From the NCBI GenBank assembly GCA_900095875.1, contig LT608311.1, positions 1,488,001 through 1,552,000 on the forward strand: 64,000 nt of DNA, in the 5' to 3' direction. Source of the stretch: Caecibacter massiliensis. Its GTDB lineage: Bacteria; Bacillota; Negativicutes; Veillonellales; Megasphaeraceae. Position 1 is the stretch's first letter; the number at the start of each line of letters is the position of its first letter. The notes below the pieces were generated by a model. The model did not search any database. It was not told the DNA's origin and saw only the letters and a program-made list of their open reading frames with translations. Positions 33,202 through 42,898 of this stretch are shown piece by piece. Position numbers and translations under genes: made by a program.

Positions 33202-36200
33202 GTGACTGAAAAATTGATGAAAACAATGGATGGTAATGAAGCTGCCGCATACGTATCGTATGCATTGACAGAAGTTGCAACAATTTTCCCGATTACTCCG
33301 TCTTCCCCGATGCCGGAACACGTGGATGTATGGGCGGCTCATGGTAAAAAGAACCTCTTCGGCCAGCCGGTGCGCGTCATGGAAATGCAGGCTGAAGCCG
33401 GTGCTGTCGGCGCCCTGCACGGCCTCGTTGAAGCAGGTTCTCTGGGTACTTCCTATACGGCTTCCCAGGGCCTGATGCTCATGATTCCTGTCATGCACCG
33501 TATTGCCGCAACATGCAAACCGGCTGTACTCCATGTAGCTGCCCGTTCTGTAGGGTCTCATGCCCTTTCTATTTTCGGGGATCATTCCGATGTCATGGGC
33601 TGCCGTAATACCGGTTGGGGCATGCTCTGCAGCGGCAGCGTCCAGGAAGTCATGGATCTTGCCGGCGTAGCACATCTTTCTGCTATTAAAGCCAGCCTGC
33701 CGATGATGCACTTCTTCGATGGTTTCCGTACATCTCACGAAATCCAGAAAGTCGAAGTTATGCCCTATGAAGAATTAGATAAACTGCTGGACCGCGATGC
33801 CCTCTATAAATTCAAACATGAAGCACTGAACCCGGATCATCCGACCATGCGCGGCGGCGTTAATAACCCGGATATTTTCTTCCAGAACCGTGAAGCCGTC
33901 AACTCCTATTATGACAAACTGCCTGATATCGTCCAGGATTACATGGACAAAATCAGTGAATTTACAGGCCGGACCTATAAATTGTTCAACTACTACGGCG
34001 CTCCCGATGCAGAATATGTCATTGTAGCCATGGGTTCCGTAACGGGCGCTATTGAAGAATGCATTGATGCCATGATGGCAGAAGGCCAGAAAGTCGGCTA
34101 TGTACAGGTACACCTCTATCGTCCGTTCTCGCTGAAACACTTCTTTGCAGCTATGCCGAAGACGGTTAAACGCATTGCTGTCCTGGACCGCACGAAGGAA
34201 CCGGGTGCAATTGGCGAACCGCTGTATGAAGATGTATGTACGGCATTCCAGAATTCGGACCGTAATGCGATGATTATTGCCGGCCGTTATGGCCTGTCCT
34301 CCAAGGACGTACCGCCTTCCCACATCAAATCCGTATTTGTCCATCTCATGAGCGACAGCCCGAAACAGCATTTCACCGTAGGTATCAATGATGACGTAAC
34401 GAATCTGTCTATTCCTCTCGTACCGATGGATGTCAAGACGGACGGAATCATCAGCTGCAAGTTCTGGGGCTTCGGTTCCGATGGTACGGTTGGTGCCAAC
34501 AAGAACTCCATCAAGATTATCGGTGATAATACGGACCAGTACGTTCAGGCTTATTTCGAATATGATACGAAGAAATCCGGCGGCGTTACGAAATCCCATC
34601 TGCGTTTCGGCAACCGCCCAATCCGGTCGACCTACTATGTCAAATCGGCTGACTTCGTAGCATGTCATAAAGAAGCGTATATCAAAGATTACGATATCGT
34701 CGGTGAAATTAAAGACGGCGGCATCTTCCTCCTCAACTGCAGCTGGGATCAGGCCGCTCTGGAAACCCACCTGAAAGCCAGCGTAAAACGTCAGATTGCC
34801 AATAAACATATTAAATTCTATACCATCGATGCGACGAAGATTGCCGCTGAAATAGGTCTGGGCAACCGTACCAATACGGTTCTGCAGGCTGCCTTCTTCA
34901 AACTGGCCAATATCATTCCTATCGATGATGCCGTCAAATATATGAAAGAAGCCATCGTCAATACCTATTCGGCCAAGGGCGAAAAGATTGTCAATATGAA
35001 CTGTGAAGCCGTTGAACGCGGCGTATCCGGTGTTGTTGAAATCAAGGTTCCGGAAGCATGGGCTACGGCGAAAGACGAAGCCGTCGAAGATATGACAAAA
35101 GATCTGCCTGATTTTGTCAAGAGAATCTGTATTCCGTCCAATCTGCAGAAAGGCGACGACCTGCCGGTCAGCGAATTCCTGCCTTATGCAAACGGCGATT
35201 ACCCCGTAGGCAGCGCGGCTTATGAAAAACGTGGCATTGCAACCAATGTCCCGGTCTGGGATGTAACGAAATGCGTACAGTGCAACCAGTGCTCTATGGT
35301 CTGCCCGCATGCCGCTATCCGTCCGTATCTCCTCGATGAAAGTGAAGTAAAAGCAGCTCCCGAAGGCTTCGTGACGAAGAAAGCCGTCGGCAAAGGCCTT
35401 GAAAAATATGAATTCCGCGTTCAGGTATCTCCGCTCGATTGCTACAGCTGCGGTTCCTGCATTAAGACCTGTCCTGTACAGGCACTCTCCTTTGCACCGC
35501 TCGATTCCCAGCGCAAAGAAGCGGCAAACTGGGACTATGCCCAGACGGTCAGCATCAAAGATACGGGCCTCGATGAATTCAGTGTCAAAGGCAGCCAGTT
35601 TAAACTGCCATATCTGGAATTCTCCGGCGCCTGCGCAGGCTGCGGCGAAACACCGTATGTCAAACTGCTGACCCAGCTGTATGGCGACCGCCTCTATATC
35701 GCTACGCCGGCTGGTTGTATGCAGGCGTGGGCTGCTGCACTTCCGTGCATCCCTTGGACGAAAGATAAGAACGGCAAAGGGACGGTATGGACGAACTCCC
35801 TGTTCGAAGATAATGGCGAATTTGGTTTCGGCATGTACCTGGCTCTCCATCAGCAGCGGGAAGATGTAAAAAATCATCTCGAAGCACTGGCCGGCCTCAT
35901 CGATGAAGGCTCGCTCAAAGCGGCTATCCAGAAATGGCTCGACTCCTATGGCTGCCATAATGAAGGCGAAACGACAAAACAGATCAGTGCAGATCTGATT
36001 GCCGAACTGGAAAAAGCACAGCTTGCAGGTAAAGCTGGCGAAGAAGTTGCTTATCTCCTGGCTCACAAAGAACACATCGGCAAGAAGACCGTCTGGATTG
36101 TCGGCGGCGATGGCTGGGCTTATGATATCGGTTATGGTGGTCTGGACCATATCATGGCAACGACGGAAAACTTCAACGTTCTCGTCATCGATAACGAAGT

Positions 36201-36735
36201 ATATGCCAACACCGGTGGCCAGTCCTCCAAAGCTACACCGAAAGGCGCTGTGGCACAGTTCGCTGCTGCCGGCCGCCGGACCAATAAGAAGGACTTGGGC
36301 CGTATTATGATTGGCTATGGTCACATCTATGTCGCCTCTGTCTCCATGGGCGCTAACCCGGCTCAGATGATGAAAGCCCTCAAAGAAGCGGAAGCGTATG
36401 ATGGCCCATCTATCGTCCTGGCTTACAGCCCGTGCATCAATCACGGCCTTGTCAAGGGCATGAGCACAGCACAGATGGAAGAAAAGAAAGCCGTCGAATG
36501 CGGTTACTGGCCGCTCTACCGGTACAATCCGGCTCTGGAAGCAGAAGGCAAGAATCCGTTCAGCCTCGATTCCAAGGAACCGAACGGCAAATATCGTGAA
36601 TTCCTGATGGGTGAAACACGGTATGCTGCACTGACGCGTACTTTCCCGGAAGTAGCCGATCAGCTCTTTACGGAAGCCGAAGCTGCTGCTATGAAGCGGT
36701 ATAAATTCTACAAGAGACTGGCTGCAGAAGTCTGA
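33202..36735 (+). CDS. nifJ: Pyruvate:ferredoxin (flavodoxin) oxidoreductase
   Basis: A 1177-residue single-chain PFOR that oxidises pyruvate with CoA to acetyl-CoA, CO2 and reduced ferredoxin, the core energy reaction of this anaerobe. Domains in order are: alpha/TPP pyrimidine domain (EVATIFPITPSSPMPEHVD), gamma domain, a two-[4Fe-4S] ferredoxin domain (CVQCNQCSMVCP; CYSCGSCIKTCP) and a TPP pyrophosphate domain (GGDGWAYDIGYGGLDH). Further cysteines sit in SGACAGCGETPYV. Start: AAGGAG is nine bases before GTG 33202, better than the ATG at 33193 that it almost touches. The length matches the NifJ family. Regulatory palindromes and direct repeats precede it. Confidence 0.97.
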   Translation: MTEKLMKTMDGNEAAAYVSYALTEVATIFPITPSSPMPEHVDVWAAHGKKNLFGQPVRVMEMQAEAGAVGALHGLVEAGSLGTSYTASQGLMLMIPVMHRIAATCKPAVLHVAARSVGSHALSIFGDHSDVMGCRNTGWGMLCSGSVQEVMDLAGVAHLSAIKASLPMMHFFDGFRTSHEIQKVEVMPYEELDKLLDRDALYKFKHEALNPDHPTMRGGVNNPDIFFQNREAVNSYYDKLPDIVQDYMDKISEFTGRTYKLFNYYGAPDAEYVIVAMGSVTGAIEECIDAMMAEGQKVGYVQVHLYRPFSLKHFFAAMPKTVKRIAVLDRTKEPGAIGEPLYEDVCTAFQNSDRNAMIIAGRYGLSSKDVPPSHIKSVFVHLMSDSPKQHFTVGINDDVTNLSIPLVPMDVKTDGIISCKFWGFGSDGTVGANKNSIKIIGDNTDQYVQAYFEYDTKKSGGVTKSHLRFGNRPIRSTYYVKSADFVACHKEAYIKDYDIVGEIKDGGIFLLNCSWDQAALETHLKASVKRQIANKHIKFYTIDATKIAAEIGLGNRTNTVLQAAFFKLANIIPIDDAVKYMKEAIVNTYSAKGEKIVNMNCEAVERGVSGVVEIKVPEAWATAKDEAVEDMTKDLPDFVKRICIPSNLQKGDDLPVSEFLPYANGDYPVGSAAYEKRGIATNVPVWDVTKCVQCNQCSMVCPHAAIRPYLLDESEVKAAPEGFVTKKAVGKGLEKYEFRVQVSPLDCYSCGSCIKTCPVQALSFAPLDSQRKEAANWDYAQTVSIKDTGLDEFSVKGSQFKLPYLEFSGACAGCGETPYVKLLTQLYGDRLYIATPAGCMQAWAAALPCIPWTKDKNGKGTVWTNSLFEDNGEFGFGMYLALHQQREDVKNHLEALAGLIDEGSLKAAIQKWLDSYGCHNEGETTKQISADLIAELEKAQLAGKAGEEVAYLLAHKEHIGKKTVWIVGGDGWAYDIGYGGLDHIMATTENFNVLVIDNEVYANTGGQSSKATPKGAVAQFAAAGRRTNKKDLGRIMIGYGHIYVASVSMGANPAQMMKALKEAEAYDGPSIVLAYSPCINHGLVKGMSTAQMEEKKAVECGYWPLYRYNPALEAEGKNPFSLDSKEPNGKYREFLMGETRYAALTRTFPEVADQLFTEAEAAAMKRYKFYKRLAAEV

Positions 36736-36756
36736 TAGTCAGATTTATAAGAAAGA

Positions 36757-36800
36757 CAATAGGAGCTGTCGCATGCATAACGGAGCGGCAGCTCCTATTG
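36757..36800 (+). terminator. Hairpin after the PFOR gene (first of two)
   Basis: CAATAGGAGCTGTCG pairs with the CGGCAGCTCCTATTG arm across a 14-base loop. The T-tract is weak, so this may protect the 3' end rather than stop transcription alone. Confidence 0.6.
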
Positions 36801-36818
36801 TTATACCTTCAAACTCAT

Positions 36819-36875
36819 GAACGAGACTGTTGCATTAAGCGTAAATACGTAATGCGACAGTTTCGTTCTTTTTTT
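36819..36875 (+). terminator. Intrinsic terminator after the PFOR gene (second hairpin)
   Basis: An 18-bp stem with two wobble pairs (36819-36836 with 36851-36868) is followed by eight T. It ends just before the phosphoketolase promoter. Confidence 0.85.
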
Positions 36876-36922
36876 ACAAAGGGCATTATCTTTTTTTTAT
36901 GATTATTACAAGAGATATTGCT

Positions 36923-36950
36923 TGCAATGTTGAACATAGGATGTTACAAT
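36923..36950 (+). promoter_or_regulatory. Promoter of the phosphoketolase gene
   Basis: TTGCAA (36923-36928), a 16-base spacer and TACAAT (36945-36950). The inverted repeat AACAT-AGG-ATGTT fills the spacer, mirroring the transketolase operon promoter. Confidence 0.65.
36933..36945. promoter_or_regulatory. Candidate GntR operator, site D
   Basis: AACATAGGATGTT is a perfect AACAT-N3-ATGTT repeat. The 17-mer GTTGAACATAGGATGTT is the exact reverse complement of the sequence around site C at 16743. It lies inside the phosphoketolase promoter. Confidence 0.65.
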
Positions 36951-37001
36951 ATAGCCGTAATCAGAAATGACGTACCTGAGGATTCAGAAAGGAAGGATAA
37001 C

Positions 37002-39377
37002 ATGACTGAAATGGTAACGAATGAAGTACCAGCAAGTAATGCCTATCTGGAAAAAATGAACAAGTTTTGGCGTGCTGCCAATTATCTGTCAGCCTGCCAG
37101 CTGTATTTATTGGATAACCCACTCCTGAAAAAGCCGCTTACGCCGGACATGATAAAAAAGAAAATCGTCGGCCACTGGGGAACTGTACCGGCACAGAATT
37201 TTGTATTCGTTCATATGAACCGCCTGATTAAACTCTATGACCTGGATTTGATTTTATTATCCGGCCCGGGTCACGGCGGAAATTTCTTCATTGCCAATGA
37301 TTATCTGGATGGATCGTATAGTGAAATTTATCCGAATATCTCTCAGGATGAAGCAGGGATGCAGAAGCTGTTCAAACAGTTTTCCTTCCCCGGTGGCGTG
37401 CCCAGCCACTGCGCTCCGGAAACGCCGGGCTCCATCCATGAAGGCGGCGAACTGGGTTATTCTATTGCCCACGCCTGTGGGGCTATTTTTGACAATCCCG
37501 ACCTGATTGCCGCTACTGTCGTAGGTGATGGCGAAGCCGAAACGGGACCGCTGGCAACGTCTTGGCAGTGCAATAAATTCATCAATCCGATTACAGACGG
37601 TGTCGTACTGCCCATCCTCAATCTGAATGGATATAAAATTGCCAACCCGACTATCTTCGGACGCATGTCCCACCAGGAACTGGTCGATTTCTTCCACGGT
37701 TGCGGCTGGGAACCGTACTTCGTCGAAGGAGACGATCCCATGACGATGCACCGGCTGATGGCAGATACGATGGATACGGTCATTGCCAGAATCAAAGAAA
37801 TCCAGGACCATGCACGGCAGCAGAACGATGCCACACGCCCCGTATGGCCGATGGTCATCCTGCGCACACCCAAAGGATGGACCGGCCCGAAAGTAGTCGA
37901 TGGCAAACGCATTGAAGGAAATTTCCTGGCCCATCAGGTGCCAATTGCCATGGATAAACCGGAACATCTGCAGCTCCTTTCCGATTGGCTGCATAGCTAT
38001 CATGCAGAGGAATTATTTGATGAAACGGGAAAACTGCTCCCGGAATTGAGGGCACTGGCACCGGAAGGCGACCGCCGCATCGGTATGAATCCTCATGCTA
38101 ATGGTGGTATCCTGTACCGAGAACTGCGGCTGCCTGATTTCCGTGACTATGCCTTTGACATTGGTAATCACGGGGAAAAAGACAGCCAGGATACGCAGAA
38201 CCTCGGTCCGTATATCCGTGACATTTTCAAACTGAATGACGATGCAAAGAATTTCCGGATTTTCTCTCCCGATGAAAACAATTCCAACCGCTTCCAGGCC
38301 GTCTTTGATGTAGAAAATAGAGACTGGAATGTACAGGCAACGGCAGAAGATGATTATTTATCGCCGTCTGGACGCGTCATGGATTCCATGCTGTCGGAAC
38401 ACATGTGCGAAGGCTGGCTGGAAGGATATCTTCTGACTGGCCGTCACGGCTTCTTTGACACCTATGAAGCCTTCTCGCGGATTGTCGATTCGATGGCAGC
38501 CCAGCATGCAAAATGGCTGAAAGTCTGCAATCAGCTCCCATGGAGACACAGCATTGCCTCCCTGAACCTCATGATGTGCTCGACTGTATGGCAACAGGAC
38601 CATAATGGATTTACCCATCAGGATCCGGGCTTCATGGATCATATGGCCAATAAAAATGCCGATGTCGTCCGCATTTTCCTTCCGCCCGATACAAACTGCC
38701 TCCTGGCAACCATGGATACGTGCCTGCGTACCCAGAATTTTGTCAATGTCATCATTGCCAGCAAGCATCCCCGTCCGCAGTGGCTCTCTATGGAAGAAGC
38801 GGTCAAACACTGCACCCAGGGTATTGGCATCTGGGACTGGGCTTCCAATGACCAGGGACAGGACCCGGATATCGTATTTGCCTGCGCCGGTGAAACGCCG
38901 ACACTGGAAGCTCTGGCTGCCGTATCGATTTTGCGGAAAGAACTGCCAGAATTGAAGATCCGATTCATTAACGTAGTGGATCTGTTCAAACTCCTGCCTC
39001 AGACAGAACATCCCCATGGACTGACTGATGTCGAATACGACATGCTCTTTACCAAAGACAAACCGGTCATTTTCAATTTCCATGGTTATCCCAAACTAGT
39101 CCATGAACTGACCTATCATCGTCATAATAACCGTCTCATGCACGTCTGCGGTTATCGTGAAGAAGGGACTATAACGACACCGTTTGACGTGCGCGTACAA
39201 AATAATGTTGACCGTTTCCACCTCGTACGCAGCGCTCTGAAACGACTCCCGAATCTTGGGAACCGGGGGGCTTACCTATTCCAGAAAATGAATGACAAGC
39301 TTGTTGAACACAAACAGTACATTCATGACAAGGGCGTTGATTTACCGGAAGTATCCCAGTGGAAATGGGAAGACTAA
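37002..39377 (+). CDS. xfp: Xylulose-5-phosphate/fructose-6-phosphate phosphoketolase
   Basis: A 791-residue TPP enzyme that splits xylulose 5-phosphate (or fructose 6-phosphate) with phosphate into acetyl phosphate plus glyceraldehyde 3-phosphate (or erythrose 4-phosphate). Family motifs are [27 protein letters not shown] and [11 protein letters not shown] frame extension to 36918 would cross the promoter; GGAAGG before ATG 37002 fixes the start. It ends in a perfect hairpin terminator. The shared operator suggests co-expression with the split transketolase operon, so acetyl phosphate may be a main outlet of that pathway. Confidence 0.95.
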   Translation: MTEMVTNEVPASNAYLEKMNKFWRAANYLSACQLYLLDNPLLKKPLTPDMIKKKIVGHWGTVPAQNFVFVHMNRLIKLYDLDLILLSGPGHGGNFFIANDYLDGSYSEIYPNISQDEAGMQKLFKQFSFPGGVPSHCAPETPGSIHEGGELGYSIAHACGAIFDNPDLIAATVVGDGEAETGPLATSWQCNKFINPITDGVVLPILNLNGYKIANPTIFGRMSHQELVDFFHGCGWEPYFVEGDDPMTMHRLMADTMDTVIARIKEIQDHARQQNDATRPVWPMVILRTPKGWTGPKVVDGKRIEGNFLAHQVPIAMDKPEHLQLLSDWLHSYHAEELFDETGKLLPELRALAPEGDRRIGMNPHANGGILYRELRLPDFRDYAFDIGNHGEKDSQDTQNLGPYIRDIFKLNDDAKNFRIFSPDENNSNRFQAVFDVENRDWNVQATAEDDYLSPSGRVMDSMLSEHMCEGWLEGYLLTGRHGFFDTYEAFSRIVDSMAAQHAKWLKVCNQLPWRHSIASLNLMMCSTVWQQDHNGFTHQDPGFMDHMANKNADVVRIFLPPDTNCLLATMDTCLRTQNFVNVIIASKHPRPQWLSMEEAVKHCTQGIGIWDWASNDQGQDPDIVFACAGETPTLEALAAVSILRKELPELKIRFINVVDLFKLLPQTEHPHGLTDVEYDMLFTKDKPVIFNFHGYPKLVHELTYHRHNNRLMHVCGYREEGTITTPFDVRVQNNVDRFHLVRSALKRLPNLGNRGAYLFQKMNDKLVEHKQYIHDKGVDLPEVSQWKWED

Positions 39378-39404
39378 TACATTACTAACCTCTTTCAGCA
39401 TCAC

Positions 39405-39450
39405 AAGACAAGAACTCCTGCCAGCACTGTATGGCAGGAGTTCTTGTCTT
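39405..39450 (+). terminator. Terminator after the phosphoketolase gene
   Basis: A 19-bp perfect stem (39405-39423 with 39432-39450, core GAACTCCTGCCA) with an 8-base loop. Few T follow, but the stem is very stable. Confidence 0.75.
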
Positions 39451-39562
39451 ACTTCACAGAGTGTTTTTACTTGACGGATTACCGTGTGAAAGGGAACGGA
39501 CTTGTGGTATAATTACATGATAAGCCTAAAAATAAGAGTGAATGAGAGATAGGATGACCATC

Positions 39563-40228
39563 ATGAAATTAATATTCGTGGATTTTGAAATGAATCCCAT
39601 CAGCAAGGAGCGCCGGCAGATACGAAAAATCTGCCCGGGAGAAATCATCGAAATAGGTGCGGTCAAACTCGACGAACAGGCGCAGGAAATCAGTAGCTTT
39701 AAAGAATATGTCCTGCCTAAATATGCGACAGAGATGGATGAGACTTGTCAGGAACTGACGGGAATCACCATGGACATGCTTCGTCAGGCCGACACGTTTG
39801 TACCGGCATTCCGGCGGTTTCTGGATTGGTGCAATGAAACCGGGGAAAATGATTATGAAATGTACGCCTGGAGTGAAAACGACTGGCGGCAGCTCCATAA
39901 TGAAATGCGGCTGAAAAAAATCAATACCCAGTCGGACCGTGTGGCATGGATGCTGGGGCACTGGCAGAATTTTCAGCAGATATACTGCAATCTGCTGGGA
40001 CTGGATAATGTCATTTCTCTGGACAAGGCAATCGAGACGACGGGGGAACCCTTTGACGGTCAGATGCATGACGCATTGTGGGATGCCCGCAATACAGCCA
40101 AATTATATATGTTGTCCAAAAAGAAAGAGGAATTTCGCAAAGTCATGGATTCCATCATCGAGGTAACGGCCTCGGCCGAACCGCTTACGTTTTCTATGGC
40201 AGAAGCCTTTAAAAAAGCCAGGAGATAA
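39563..40228 (+). CDS. DEDDh-type 3'-5' exonuclease
   Basis: A 221-residue DnaQ-like nuclease of the KapD/ERI-1 group. Motifs are Exo I VDFEMNP (DxE), Exo II in YAWSENDWRQL, and Exo III HDALWDARNTAKL with the catalytic His. All key residues are present, so it should cut DNA or RNA 3' ends. In-frame ATGs at 39542, 39554 and 39563 compete. The last gives the family-type start MKLIFVDFE and has AGGATGA upstream, but the choice is uncertain. It is 32 bases before a transporter gene. Confidence 0.83.
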   Translation: MKLIFVDFEMNPISKERRQIRKICPGEIIEIGAVKLDEQAQEISSFKEYVLPKYATEMDETCQELTGITMDMLRQADTFVPAFRRFLDWCNETGENDYEMYAWSENDWRQLHNEMRLKKINTQSDRVAWMLGHWQNFQQIYCNLLGLDNVISLDKAIETTGEPFDGQMHDALWDARNTAKLYMLSKKKEEFRKVMDSIIEVTASAEPLTFSMAEAFKKARR

Positions 40229-40260
40229 GGAAAAATAGAAGAGAAAGAAGGAAAGAGCTT

Positions 40261-41238
40261 TTGGGGGAAGTTGGTATCCGTATCATTTTTTTATTTATCG
40301 ATGTGATCCTGCCTATGGCAGCCGGTTATGCGTGCAGACAGAAACAGTGGCTGGATGAAAAACAATGCAATATCCTTATCCGCATCAACATCACTATCAT
40401 TACAACATTGCTGACGACGCTGACATTCTGGGTCCTTCCGATTAAGCCGCATCTCATGCTGCTGCCTGTTTTCATGGTGCTTAATGCATTTATACCTGTA
40501 GGGGTCATTTTTCTCTTTCACCGGCAGCGCAAATTCACATCCATGGCCGATCAGGGCAGTTATATCCTGGCGGCGCTCCTGACGAATCTGGGAACACTGG
40601 GCGGTTTGTGTGGCTATATCCTGTATGGTGAACGGGGCTTTGCTTATGCCCAGTTGACAGCCGTATTTCAGAATTTCGTCACCTTTTTTATTGCTTTTCC
40701 TCTGGGAGCTTATTATAAGTACAGTGCTGAAGCGGGCGGCCATCTCAATCTCGTTTCTATGAGCTGGCGTAAACTCTTTATCAACTGGAATCAGATGCCC
40801 GTCGTCGGCATGGCCCTGGGTATTGCCCTTTATGCTCTCGGGATTTCCAGACCACAAATACTGGATTATGCCTTTCAGGGGCTGATTCATATCGGGGCCT
40901 GGTCCGGGCTGGTACCGATTGGGTTCATGATAGAGTTTGCGGCTCTCTCCCGGTACTATAAGAAGACCTTTGACCTCGTACCCATCAAGCTGTTGGTGAC
41001 GCCGGCTATCTGCTATGTCCTGGGCACATTCTGTTTCACCGATCCCGTTCTGATTGGGACGCTCATGATTCTCATGTCGATGCCGACGGCTATCTTTTCT
41101 CTCTTTGCCGTACGCTTATACAACCTCAATGTCAATCTGGCTATGTCCGCTTTTATTACGACGACGGCGTTTTATATATTCCTGTTTTATCCCGTTTTTT
41201 ATTTTCTGGTCCACCTGGGATATCTTACCTTTACCTGA
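40261..41238 (+). CDS. AEC (auxin efflux carrier) family transporter
   Basis: A 325-residue membrane protein with about ten hydrophobic helices arranged in two halves (DVILPMAAGYACRQK...; VVGMALGIALYALG...). This fits the AEC family, whose bacterial members move malate, malonate or lactate-like acids. No ATG lies near the N-terminus; the TTG at 40261 follows GAAGG by nine bases and is taken as start. Substrate unknown. It is followed 18 bases later by a lipoprotein gene, probably co-transcribed. Confidence 0.8.
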   Translation: MGEVGIRIIFLFIDVILPMAAGYACRQKQWLDEKQCNILIRINITIITTLLTTLTFWVLPIKPHLMLLPVFMVLNAFIPVGVIFLFHRQRKFTSMADQGSYILAALLTNLGTLGGLCGYILYGERGFAYAQLTAVFQNFVTFFIAFPLGAYYKYSAEAGGHLNLVSMSWRKLFINWNQMPVVGMALGIALYALGISRPQILDYAFQGLIHIGAWSGLVPIGFMIEFAALSRYYKKTFDLVPIKLLVTPAICYVLGTFCFTDPVLIGTLMILMSMPTAIFSLFAVRLYNLNVNLAMSAFITTTAFYIFLFYPVFYFLVHLGYLTFT

Positions 41239-41256
41239 TTTAATGAGAGGTGACTT

Positions 41257-41859
41257 ATGATTTTAAAACTGAAGAAATCGTGGTTGTTTTTGTGCATAGC
41301 CTGTATCATGGTAATGTTTCTGGCCGGATGTGGTCATGCCGTCAACCTGACGGAAAAGCGCATTGACGGTATCGATTCCCAGATTACAATAGCACTGCCC
41401 GGCAATGCCCACGAACTGCCCCTGCCGGTCACATTGGATCCATTGACACAACGATACCTGAAGGGACAGCGTTTTTATGGGGAAATTAATCAGGGACTGC
41501 ACATCGGAATCTTTACGGTCAGCATTGACTCGGGACAGATGTACAGTGACCTGCATCTGACGAATGGCCAGGCTCTGGGAAATACGCTCAGCGAAAATAT
41601 TGAACGGGCGTCTCAGGCTATTTTAAGCAGCATTGATGCAGAAAATGTATCTGCCATGCAGGAAGCTGCCAGTGTTTCCGGGGAACATGCGGTGAAACAG
41701 ACCTATACGTTTACCGCCGATGATAAACGGATGAAGGCGCAGCTGTTGGGATTTTCCCATGGCAACGCTACCTGGGTCATCCTCGTCGCCTGTGATGCCG
41801 ATTCTAAGAATGCCCCGGCTATTGACGACATCATGAAATCTGTTACGATAACAAAATAA
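41257..41859 (+). CDS. Lipoprotein of unknown function
   Basis: A 200-residue protein with a lipoprotein signal (hydrophobic LFLCIACIMVMFLAGC, lipobox FLAGC). The mature part is soluble, mixed alpha/beta, with no recognised motif. It may be transcribed with the AEC transporter. A large hairpin lies past its end. I do not recognise the family. Confidence 0.7.
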   Translation: MILKLKKSWLFLCIACIMVMFLAGCGHAVNLTEKRIDGIDSQITIALPGNAHELPLPVTLDPLTQRYLKGQRFYGEINQGLHIGIFTVSIDSGQMYSDLHLTNGQALGNTLSENIERASQAILSSIDAENVSAMQEAASVSGEHAVKQTYTFTADDKRMKAQLLGFSHGNATWVILVACDADSKNAPAIDDIMKSVTITK

Positions 41860-41867
41860 TAGTACAG

Positions 41868-41920
41868 AAGGAGCGGCTTTCATATGAAACAGCCATGGTT
41901 TCGTATGAAAGCCGCTCCTT
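41868..41920. terminator. Large hairpin between convergent genes
   Basis: A 23-bp stem with one wobble or mismatch pairs 41868-41890 with 41898-41920 (core AAGGAGCGGCTTTCATA) around a 7-base loop AGCCATG. No clear T-run follows on either strand, so it may act as a transcript end-protector or a weak bidirectional terminator. Confidence 0.6.
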
Positions 41921-41960
41921 TACATTTGTCGTTTGCAGCGAGCAGGATCTTTTTGGGCCG

Positions 41961-42485
41961 TCAGCATGTTTGCTGTATGCGCTTGTACAAAGGCAGTTTT
42001 TGCAGATGTTTCAATGTCACCATGGCGGTGATGCCAATGAGTATGCCTGTTCCCGTTCCGGCAACTGCCAGTACGGGCAGGTACAGCATGATTTTCATGT
42101 TTTCTACGATGAAACATGCCACGAGGACCTGGCCGAAGTTGTGAAAAATGCCACCGGCGGCCGATACACCAATGAGGCTGAATTTGCCGCATTTCTGGAA
42201 AACCAGCATACTTCCCAGGCTGAGAGCGGCCCCGGATACACTGTAGAAGAAAGCGTTGATTCCGCCGCCAAAAGCGGTGGAAAGAATGATGCGGAGCAGG
42301 AGAATCAGGGCGACATCCCGTTTCCTGGGAAGGGCGTATAAGGCAATGACCGTAATCAGATTGGCCAGTCCCAGCTTGGCGCCGGGGGCGATGAACGGGA
42401 CGGGAAGCATGCCTTCTACGATGTACAGTACCAGGGACTGGGCAACAAACAGGCTCAATATAATAAGGTGGAACGTTTTGTTCAT
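41961..42485 (-). CDS. Gx transporter-family membrane protein (annotated elsewhere as heptaprenyl diphosphate synthase component I)
   Basis: A 174-residue integral membrane protein with about five helices (LGLANLITVIALYALP; AGGIFHNFGQVLVACFIVE). The LGLANL and GGIFHN-type motifs identify the Gx/HepS1-like family. Despite its common database name, it looks like a small transporter subunit (ECF S-component-like) rather than an enzyme. It follows a NusG-II-domain gene by 11 bases, a pairing I recall from other Firmicutes next to flavin-related loci. No ApbE-type gene is seen here. Function uncertain. Confidence 0.78.
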   Translation of the reverse strand: MNKTFHLIILSLFVAQSLVLYIVEGMLPVPFIAPGAKLGLANLITVIALYALPRKRDVALILLLRIILSTAFGGGINAFFYSVSGAALSLGSMLVFQKCGKFSLIGVSAAGGIFHNFGQVLVACFIVENMKIMLYLPVLAVAGTGTGILIGITAMVTLKHLQKLPLYKRIQQTC

Positions 42486-42496
42486 AAGATACCTCT

Positions 42497-42886
42497 CTAA
42501 CGGGCGCGGATAATATCGGGATCCGATGCATCATTGGCCTGGACTTCAACCATGACTTTATGGGGCAGACAGACGCTGGTCTGGCCGGGATTTTTCAAAA
42601 ATCCTTCGTGGACGCATACCTGGTCAGGGCAATCGGCATCGATGATGGCAATTTCTTCATCGCGGATCAGGATGGTATTGTATCCGGATGATGTGCGGAT
42701 AGTCAGTGTATCTGTCCCGTGGTGTTCCGATAAAGGAATCGTTTTGTATTTCTTGCCGTTTACATAGATGATGGCGTGTGTGCCATTGGCAGAAGCAGCC
42801 TGACCGCTGGCCCAGAATAAGGCGGCAGGGATACAGGATAAGATGAGCAGACTGACGATGAGGGCGACATCCCATTTTCGTATCAT
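42497..42886 (-). CDS. NusG domain II-containing membrane-anchored protein
   Basis: A 129-residue protein: one N-terminal transmembrane helix (VALIVSLLILSCIPAALFWA) and a small beta-rich domain of the NusG-II type (IRTSSGYNTILIRDEEIAIIDADCPDQVCVHEGF...VCLPHKVMVEV). Three Cys (CPDQVC and VCLPHK) lie outside the membrane. It is the upstream partner of the Gx-family gene. Such pairs are seen widely but lack a proven role. Confidence 0.82.
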   Translation of the reverse strand: MIRKWDVALIVSLLILSCIPAALFWASGQAASANGTHAIIYVNGKKYKTIPLSEHHGTDTLTIRTSSGYNTILIRDEEIAIIDADCPDQVCVHEGFLKNPGQTSVCLPHKVMVEVQANDASDPDIIRAR

Positions 42887-42898
42887 ATATTCACTCTC

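Noticed and set aside
33775-36444. An 889-codon minus-strand open frame inside the PFOR gene
   Set aside because: It is antisense to the most strongly conserved gene of the window, with no recognisable domains.
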